A stretch of 11,064 bases of DNA, taken from Verrucomicrobiota bacterium (lineage in GTDB: Bacteria > Verrucomicrobiota > Kiritimatiellia > CAIQIC01 > Lenti-01). Within the stretch, counting starts at the first letter, position 1, and each line of letters starts with the position of its first letter. Position numbers and translations under genes: made by a program. Below, one piece after another: positions 6,524 to 11,064 of the stretch. The stretch covers positions 1-11,064 of the forward strand of contig JAKLIL010000037.1 in the NCBI GenBank assembly GCA_022709625.1, given 5' to 3'. The notes beneath the pieces were generated by a model. That model ran no database searches. It worked only from the letters and a program-made list of their open reading frames with translations, and was not told the origin of the DNA.

Positions 6524-8578
6524 ATGAGCATTCCATCGCCTGCCGACGCCGCTTCCGCCTGCCGCTTCCTTCGACGCCATTTTGGATTTCCCGGGGCGTT
6601 GGCCATGCGGCTCACCTTGGCGACATGCTGCCTGGGCGGCTGGATTGGCAACGCAACGTTGGCCGCGGCCACGAACGATCCTGCGTCCCCCCCGAACGAC
6701 ATTGCCGATCTCTTGGCCCAGGTCGAACCCACTCTCGCCCCCGATACCGCTGCCGCGACCGATCGGAGCTTGGAACGACTGTTGGCGGGCCAGGATGAGG
6801 AAATCCCGCATCATCCAGCGGAAGCCGAACCTTGGCTCGATGCGCCTAACGGTCCAAGCGATCCGGGTCTGGAGGCCTTGCTTTCCGAACTAACCAACGC
6901 GGGAGCCGAGTCCCAAGGTCCCTTCGACGCTGCCCATCCCCTCTTTCAGGAGCTTCCCTCCGCACCGCCGAACGCCCCGGCGGAACTCCAGGCGCAATGG
7001 GCCCTGCAGGACGCCAAGATGCAGGAGTTGGAAGATGAAAATCGGCGCCTCCGCGATCAGGCACAGCAATTGCAATCCGCGCTGGATCGCCTGCAGGCCG
7101 AGTTGGCGGACAAACCGCAGCCAAGCGCGGCCCTCGCCGAGGCGCGCGCCGCCGAGGAAGAACGCGAGCAAACCCGGCAACGGCTGGAATCGAAGCTCGA
7201 CAAACTGGCGGAAAAGAACCAACGGTTGCGGACGGACAACGAATCGTTGTCCGAAGAGCTCGCCCTTGTCAAAAGCCAGGCTGCGGAACTGGATGAAAAG
7301 CTGAAGGTCTTGGAAACCGGGCGCGCCGCCGCCGCCGACGAGCTGCGCCGCCAACTCGCCGCGCGCGAGGCCGAATTGGCGGCGCTGCAAACGGACCGCC
7401 CGGCCGCCGCCGCCGAACGCGATCCGCTCCAACGGGAACTCGCGGCCGACAGCCGGGAACTCCAAGAGCAACGGCAACGCGCCGACGAATCCCTCGCCAG
7501 CCTCCGCGCCGAACTGGCCGAGAAGGAAAAACGGCTGCTGGCCGTCGATGAAGACAACCAACGACTGCGCAAGGAACAAGCCGAGTCCGCGGCGTACCTG
7601 CGCGATTTGCGGGCCGAAACAGCCGAAAAGGACGGCCAAATCCAGAACGAAGCGCGCGACCGCGCCCGCGAAGTCGGCCAATTGCAGGAACGGCTGGCCC
7701 AATCGCAAAACGAATTGGCCGTACTCCAGGCCGCCCGGACGGAACAGGCAACCGCGGCGGCCGCGAGCGCCAAGCTCAAAAGGGAATGGGAAGCAGCAAC
7801 CCGCCTCCTCCGCAATCAAGAGACCCGCGCCGCCGCCGCCGTCGCGGAACTTCGCGCGGAGTTGGCCGCCAAGGATGGCCAAATCCAAGCCCTGCAAACA
7901 GCGGTCGAGAACGCCAAGGACCGGGCGGAACAGGCCGAGAACCTGCAACATCAACTCGAGGCCCGGGCGAGGAAAAAGCTGGAAGCGGCTTTGCAGGCAA
8001 ATGCCAACCTTGAACGCCGTTTGGCCCAGCTTGGCGAAGCCTCCGGAAGCCGTCCTGGCGCGGACGATCCCGCCCAGGCCGCAAAGGAACCGGAAACCGC
8101 CGACGGTGTGCCGGCACCCCGGATCGCTCCGCCCGTGGGGACGCTCGTCGCACAAATCCGCCAACTTCTCCAGGCGGGCGACAACGCCGCCGCCCTCGCC
8201 GCCGTTCAAGAAGCCCGCCAAGCCCTGCCGACCGACGTAAATCTTGCGCTGCTCGAAGGTCTGGCGCTCATCCGTTTGCAACGCTATGCCGAAGCGGCCC
8301 GAAATCTCGCCCCATTGGCCAAGGCCCATCCCCGCAACGCCGACATCCACGCCGCGCTGGGCGCCGCCATGCTGGGCTCCGGCTTCTACGACGAGGCCCG
8401 CGAGATCCTGCTGCTGGCCAACCGGCTCGATAAGCGCATGCCCGAATGCCTCTTCAATCTCGCCCAGCTCCATGCCTTCGTCGATCCGATCGATCTGCCT
8501 ACGGCCCGCAAATTCTACCTCCAGGCCCGGGCGCTCGGGCTGGCCGCCAATTCCGAACTCGAGAAGGCGCTGCAGTAA
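6524..8578 (+). CDS. Secreted long coiled-coil protein with C-terminal TPR domain (paralogue 2)
   Basis: A 684-residue protein if started at the ATG at 6524. A hydrophobic segment (about 26-48, ending ATLAAA) looks like a signal peptide. A non-coiled region of about 100 residues with acidic and helical patches follows, then a very long Glu/Lys/Arg/Gln/Ala-rich coiled coil (about 155-510) and a C-terminal TPR domain (about 541-684). That last domain aligns without large gaps to the end of the preceding protein; roughly two thirds of positions look identical, including LDKxMPECLxNLAQLHAF. The first paralogue's N-terminal TPR-like hairpin is missing and the coiled coil is about twice as long. 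The start is uncertain: a GTG at 6506 and an ATG at 6605 are also in frame, and none has a clear Shine-Dalgarno site. The 6605 start would give a shorter, more standard signal peptide. Function unknown; an envelope structural or scaffold role is inferred from architecture only. Confidence 0.8.
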   Translation: MSIPSPADAASACRFLRRHFGFPGALAMRLTLATCCLGGWIGNATLAAATNDPASPPNDIADLLAQVEPTLAPDTAAATDRSLERLLAGQDEEIPHHPAEAEPWLDAPNGPSDPGLEALLSELTNAGAESQGPFDAAHPLFQELPSAPPNAPAELQAQWALQDAKMQELEDENRRLRDQAQQLQSALDRLQAELADKPQPSAALAEARAAEEEREQTRQRLESKLDKLAEKNQRLRTDNESLSEELALVKSQAAELDEKLKVLETGRAAAADELRRQLAAREAELAALQTDRPAAAAERDPLQRELAADSRELQEQRQRADESLASLRAELAEKEKRLLAVDEDNQRLRKEQAESAAYLRDLRAETAEKDGQIQNEARDRAREVGQLQERLAQSQNELAVLQAARTEQATAAAASAKLKREWEAATRLLRNQETRAAAAVAELRAELAAKDGQIQALQTAVENAKDRAEQAENLQHQLEARARKKLEAALQANANLERRLAQLGEASGSRPGADDPAQAAKEPETADGVPAPRIAPPVGTLVAQIRQLLQAGDNAAALAAVQEARQALPTDVNLALLEGLALIRLQRYAEAARNLAPLAKAHPRNADIHAALGAAMLGSGFYDEAREILLLANRLDKRMPECLFNLAQLHAFVDPIDLPTARKFYLQARALGLAANSELEKALQ

Positions 8579-8602
8579 ACCAACCCCATTTCCAGACCCG
8601 CC

Positions 8603-9376
8603 ATGAGAATCGCCACCTTCAATTGCAACTCCGCTCGGTCCCGCCTCGATACCGTCCTGCGCTGGCTCGGGGATTACTCCCCCGACGTTCTCTGCCTCCA
8701 GGAAACCAAGGTTCAAGACGCCGAATTCCCGGCCGACGCCTTCCGGCTCGCCGGCTGGCACGTCGCGTTCCAGGGCGAAAAATCCTACAACGGCGTCGCC
8801 CTCGTCTCGAAAACCAACCCCGACGACGTCACCTTCGGCCTCGATTCGGACCCCGCCGACCCCACCCGTCTCGTCCATGCCCGCTTCGGCAATCTCCACG
8901 TCGTGAACACCTACGTCCCCCAGGGCCGCGAAATCGACCACGCCATGTATGCCTACAAGCTGGAATGGTTCGCGCGCCTGAAAAAGTACTTCCGGAAGAA
9001 CATCGGCGCGGACGCGCCGCTGCTCTGGTGCGGCGATCTCAACGTCGCGCGCCACCCCATCGACGTTACCAATCCCGAATCCAAGAAAGACCACGTCTGC
9101 TACCACCAGGCCGTCCGCGACGCCTTCGAGGACGTGCTCGCGTTCGGCTTCACGGATCTCTTCCGCAAGCACAACCCGGAACTCGTGGACTACTCCTTCT
9201 ACGATTACCGGGCCCCCTTCCATCCCGACCAGAAACGGGGTTGGCGCATCGACTACGTCCTCGCCACCGCCCCCCTCGCCAAGAAATCCGTAACCGCCGC
9301 CATTGACGTCGTCCCCCGTACCCGCCCCAAACCTTCCGACCATTGCCCGTTGTACGTGGATTTCAAGGATACGTGA
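8603..9376 (+). CDS. xthA: Exodeoxyribonuclease III / AP endonuclease
   Basis: A 257-residue, Mg-dependent endonuclease/exonuclease/phosphatase-fold enzyme of the ExoIII family, which incises DNA at abasic sites and trims blocked 3' ends in base excision repair. All the expected active-site blocks are present: N7 in TFNCNS, E34 in CLQETK, N63 in SYNGVAL, Y104 in NTYVPQG, D145 and N147 in GDLNVA, D217 in WRIDYVL, and the catalytic D246-H247 pair in SDHCPLYVDF. The length is close to the usual 250-270, so the gene is complete and likely active. It starts 24 nt after the preceding coiled-coil gene. No Shine-Dalgarno motif is visible before its ATG. Its position downstream of envelope genes has no clear functional meaning. 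Confidence 0.95.
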   Translation: MRIATFNCNSARSRLDTVLRWLGDYSPDVLCLQETKVQDAEFPADAFRLAGWHVAFQGEKSYNGVALVSKTNPDDVTFGLDSDPADPTRLVHARFGNLHVVNTYVPQGREIDHAMYAYKLEWFARLKKYFRKNIGADAPLLWCGDLNVARHPIDVTNPESKKDHVCYHQAVRDAFEDVLAFGFTDLFRKHNPELVDYSFYDYRAPFHPDQKRGWRIDYVLATAPLAKKSVTAAIDVVPRTRPKPSDHCPLYVDFKDT

Positions 9377-9383
9377 GCCAGAA

Positions 9384-9411
9384 GAGGTCAGAGGTCAGGG
9401 TTCAGGGCTCA
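9384..9411. repeat. Four tandem 7-bp units (GAGGTCA type)
   Basis: The spacer after xthA consists of GAGGTCA, GAGGTCA, GGGTTCA and GGGCTCA in unbroken tandem. The first two are identical and the others differ from them at two positions each. Fixed 7-bp periodicity in non-coding sequence suggests a short tandemly repeated repetitive element rather than coding remains. Confidence 0.7.
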
Positions 9412-9420
9412 GGCTTTAGA

Positions 9421-9441
9421 AATTCTTAATTCGTAATTCGT
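9421..9441. repeat. Three tandem 7-bp units (AATTCGT type)
   Basis: AATTCTT, AATTCGT and AATTCGT follow the first array after 9 nt. They are strikingly AT-rich in this GC-rich window and end 2 nt before the ATG of the next gene, occupying the place where its ribosome binding site would normally be. Confidence 0.7.
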
Positions 9442-9443
9442 AA

Positions 9444-10778
9444 ATGATGTCCTCCCTCATTCCAGCCGCGCCGCTTGAAATCCTGGGCACGCTGCGGGCC
9501 AACGGCCACGAGGCGTGGCTGGTCGGCGGCTGCGTCCGCGATTTGCTGCTTGGCCGCGAACCCAAGGACTGGGACATCGCCACCGACGCCCTCCCCGACC
9601 GCATCGAATCCCTCTTTCCAAAAACCCTCGCCATCGGCAAGGCCTTCGGCATCATCGCCGTGGCCGCCGACGACGGCACCATGGTCGAAGTCGCCACATT
9701 CCGCGCCGATTCCCCCTATGCCGACGGCCGCCACCCCGGCGCCGTCGCCTTCACGGACGCCCGCGAGGACGCCCTCCGCCGCGACTTCACCGTCAACGCC
9801 CTCTTCTTCGATCCGGCCACGGGCGAAATCCGCGATTTCGTCGGCGGCCAAGCCGATCTGCAGGCGCGCCTCATCCGCGCCATTGGCGATCCGGAAGTCC
9901 GCTTCGCCGAAGACCACCTGCGCCTCCTGCGCGCCGTCCGTTTTTCCGCCGTCCTCGGCTTCGCCATCGAGCCCGCCACCTTCGCCGCCGTCCACAAGCT
10001 TGCGCCGCAAATCCGCCGCATCAGCGCCGAACGCATCCGCGACGAACTGTTCCGCCTGCTGACCGAAGCGCCCAAGGCCGGCGAAGCCCTCCAGCTCCTG
10101 CGCGACGCGGGCCTGCTCAAGGAAATCCTGCCGGAAATCGACACCATGGTGGGCGTGGAACAGCCGCCCGAATTCCATCCCGAAGGCGACGTCTTCACCC
10201 ATACGAAGCTCATGCTCGACGCATTGCCGCCGAAGCCTTCCCTCCGCCTGGCGCTCTCCGTCCTGCTGCACGACGTCGGCAAACCGCCGACGGCGCAATT
10301 CGCCACGCTGCCCGACGGCACGCAGCGCTGGCGTTTTGAAAACCACGCGGCCATCGGCGCCGAAATGGCCCGCGCCATCCTCGCACGCCTACGCGCCCCC
10401 AACGCGCTGATCGACGACGTCGGGGCCATCATCGCCGGACACATGCGCGTGGCCGACGCTCCCAAGATGCGCGAAGCCAAACTGCGCCGCCTGATCGGTG
10501 CGCCTACCTTCGGCGACGAACTCGAACTCCACCGCCTCGACTGCGTTTCCTCCCACGCCCTGCTCGACGTCTACGATTTCCTGAAATCGAAACAAGCGGC
10601 GTTCGCCGCCGAGCCCGTCCTGCCGCCGCCGCTCGTCACCGGCCGCGACCTCATTGCGCTCGGCCACGTCCCCGGCCCCCATTTCGCCAAGCTGCTGCAG
10701 GACGCCTACGACCGCCAGCTCGAAGGCGTTCCCGACAAATCCGCCCTTCTCGCTGCCCTGCCCCCGCCGCCGCGCTGA
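9444..10778 (+). CDS. cca: CCA-adding tRNA nucleotidyltransferase with HD domain
   Basis: A 444-residue class II nucleotidyltransferase that builds or repairs the 3' CCA of tRNA from CTP and ATP. The head domain shows LVGGCVRDLLLGR (27-38), catalytic D42 and D44 in KDWDIAT, RRDFTVNAL with R112-R113-D114, and the base-selecting EDxxR motif as E156-D157-R160 (EDHLRLLRAVRF). A metal-dependent phosphohydrolase HD domain follows, with H253 (FTHT), H276-D277 (LLHDVGKP) and H301 (NHAAIGAE). The tail carries GRDLIALGHVPGPHFAKLL, typical of the HD-containing bacterial CCA/poly(A) polymerase group. All key residues are present. CCA addition rather than CC- or A-only addition cannot be settled by reading. 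The start is ATG 9444 or the adjoining ATG 9447; neither has a Shine-Dalgarno site because AT-rich 7-bp repeats fill that place. It ends 3 nt before a convergent carbonic-anhydrase remnant. Confidence 0.92.
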   Translation: MMSSLIPAAPLEILGTLRANGHEAWLVGGCVRDLLLGREPKDWDIATDALPDRIESLFPKTLAIGKAFGIIAVAADDGTMVEVATFRADSPYADGRHPGAVAFTDAREDALRRDFTVNALFFDPATGEIRDFVGGQADLQARLIRAIGDPEVRFAEDHLRLLRAVRFSAVLGFAIEPATFAAVHKLAPQIRRISAERIRDELFRLLTEAPKAGEALQLLRDAGLLKEILPEIDTMVGVEQPPEFHPEGDVFTHTKLMLDALPPKPSLRLALSVLLHDVGKPPTAQFATLPDGTQRWRFENHAAIGAEMARAILARLRAPNALIDDVGAIIAGHMRVADAPKMREAKLRRLIGAPTFGDELELHRLDCVSSHALLDVYDFLKSKQAAFAAEPVLPPPLVTGRDLIALGHVPGPHFAKLLQDAYDRQLEGVPDKSALLAALPPPPR

Positions 10779-10781
10779 TGG

Positions 10782-10943
10782 TCAGCCGCTTTCCCGCGCG
10801 CACACGTCGCCGTCGGATTGCACGGTGATGCCCATGTCGCGCAGCAGACCGTCGGAAATCCGGTAAATCCAGCCGTGAATCGCCAGCGGTTGTCCCCGGC
10901 CCCACGCGTCCTGCACGGGCGTGGTGCGCCCGACGTTCAGCAC
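10782..10943 (-). pseudogene. C-terminal stub of beta-carbonic anhydrase
   Basis: Read leftward, the last 53 codons carry the C-terminal hallmark of beta-class carbonic anhydrases: LNVGRTTPVQDAW, then GQPLAIHGWIYRISDGLLRDMGITV, and a stop at 10782-10784. The family hydrates CO2 to bicarbonate with a zinc held by Cys, His and Cys residues in the preceding part. That part is entirely absent. The frame continues upstream to a stop at 11001-11003, but the codons beyond 10943 do not resemble the family. A GTG at 10943 is the only obvious internal start. The similarity stops a few bases from an inverted repeat (10946-10976). This is a 5'-truncated relic facing cca, not a functional enzyme. Confidence 0.75.
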
Positions 10944-10945
10944 CT

Positions 10946-10976
10946 CCGTTTTTCCACCGGCGGGCCGGAAAAACGG
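10946..10976. repeat. 10-bp perfect inverted repeat with 11-nt loop
   Basis: CCGTTTTTCC (10946-10955) and GGAAAAACGG (10967-10976) are exact reverse complements. The element sits between the break in the carbonic anhydrase remnant and a candidate promoter at 10980. No T-tract follows on either side, so a plain intrinsic terminator is doubtful. An operator or a rearrangement scar are alternatives. Confidence 0.5.
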
Positions 10977-10979
10977 GCT

Positions 10980-11007
10980 TTGCCGCGCTCCCGCCGGGTG
11001 CTAGATT
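10980..11007 (+). promoter_or_regulatory. Candidate promoter for the right-edge gene
   Basis: TTGCCG (10980-10985) and TAGATT (11002-11007) are 16 nt apart, with a TG at 10999-11000 that resembles an extended -10. Transcription would start near 11014, giving a leader of about 34 nt to the ATG at 11048. This spacing and leader length match the candidate argG promoter. Confidence 0.4.
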
Positions 11008-11047
11008 CGCCGCCTGATTTCGTGAAAACTCGAACCCCCTCCGCGTC

Positions 11048-11064
11048 ATGAGCAAAAAGCTGCT
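11048..11064 (+). CDS. Start of a gene cut by the right edge
   Basis: An ATG at 11048 opens MSKKL and continues past the window. Only five full codons are visible, so no product can be named. It is supported by the candidate promoter at 10980-11007 and the typical lysine-rich first codons. No Shine-Dalgarno site is seen. Confidence 0.45.

Noticed and set aside
6605..6640. Lipoprotein signal (LATC) in the second coiled-coil protein
   Set aside because: Thr before the Cys is atypical, and hydrophobic sequence continues past the Cys to an AAA-type cleavage region, so an ordinary signal peptide fits better.
5390..6814. 474-codon minus-strand frame
   Set aside because: It is antisense to the coiled-coil genes. 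Its Gly/Phe/Val-rich translation is what results from reading coiled-coil codons backwards.
6890..9343. 817-codon minus-strand frame
   Set aside because: It covers a coiled-coil gene and xthA on the opposite strand, and xthA is certain from its active-site motifs.
9384..9441. CRISPR-like array
   Set aside because: The repeats are 7-bp head-to-tail units without spacers, so they are simple tandem repeats.
10651..11055. 134-codon minus-strand frame with an ATG near the right edge
   Set aside because: It is in a different frame from the carbonic anhydrase relic, overlaps the end of cca, and its Arg/Ala/Gly-rich translation shows no family features.

Overview
The window is about 11 kb of GC-rich bacterial chromosome; I estimate G+C in the mid-60s percent by eye. 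It contains six complete-looking genes, one large gene cut by the left edge, one gene that only begins at the right edge, and two 5'-truncated enzyme remnants. No rRNA, tRNA, CRISPR array, transposase or phage gene was seen. The lineage cannot be fixed from this sequence. High G+C, patchy Shine-Dalgarno use, coiled-coil/TPR envelope proteins and short heptamer repeats between genes would suit the Planctomycetota-Verrucomicrobiota-Kiritimatiellota-Lentisphaerota group, but this is a weak inference.

Layout. Positions 1-1614 (minus strand) encode most of a protein made of two tandem protein-kinase-like domains; the first keeps more catalytic-loop residues than the second. Divergently, about 1659-2480 is the C-terminal 60% of a 2,3-diaminopropionate ammonia-lyase whose PLP-lysine half is missing. 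Positions 2658-3479 encode an unusual fusion of a degenerate response-regulator receiver domain (phosphoacceptor Asp replaced by Asn) to an HPr-like domain (His-15 kept, Arg-17 lost, Ser-46 replaced by Asp). Positions 3642-4865 are argG, with a plausible promoter just upstream.

Two secreted coiled-coil proteins follow argG (4886-6457 and 6524-8578). They share a closely similar C-terminal TPR domain of about 143 residues, so they look like a tandem duplication. Next come an exodeoxyribonuclease III/AP endonuclease (8603-9376), a short spacer built of two different arrays of 7-bp repeats, and a CCA-adding tRNA nucleotidyltransferase with an HD domain (9444-10778). A C-terminal stub of a beta-carbonic anhydrase lies convergently at 10782-10943. 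It abuts an inverted repeat, and a candidate promoter then leads to a new gene starting at 11048.

How the genes fit together. argG (arginine synthesis), xthA-like (base excision repair) and cca-like (tRNA 3'-end maturation) are housekeeping genes with no obvious shared pathway. They run in the same direction as the two envelope proteins with small gaps, so read-through transcription is possible. The receiver-HPr fusion is the most unusual protein here: it joins a two-component module to a phosphotransferase-system module, and both have substitutions that should alter or abolish phosphorylation control. The tandem kinase-like protein is the second unusual protein.
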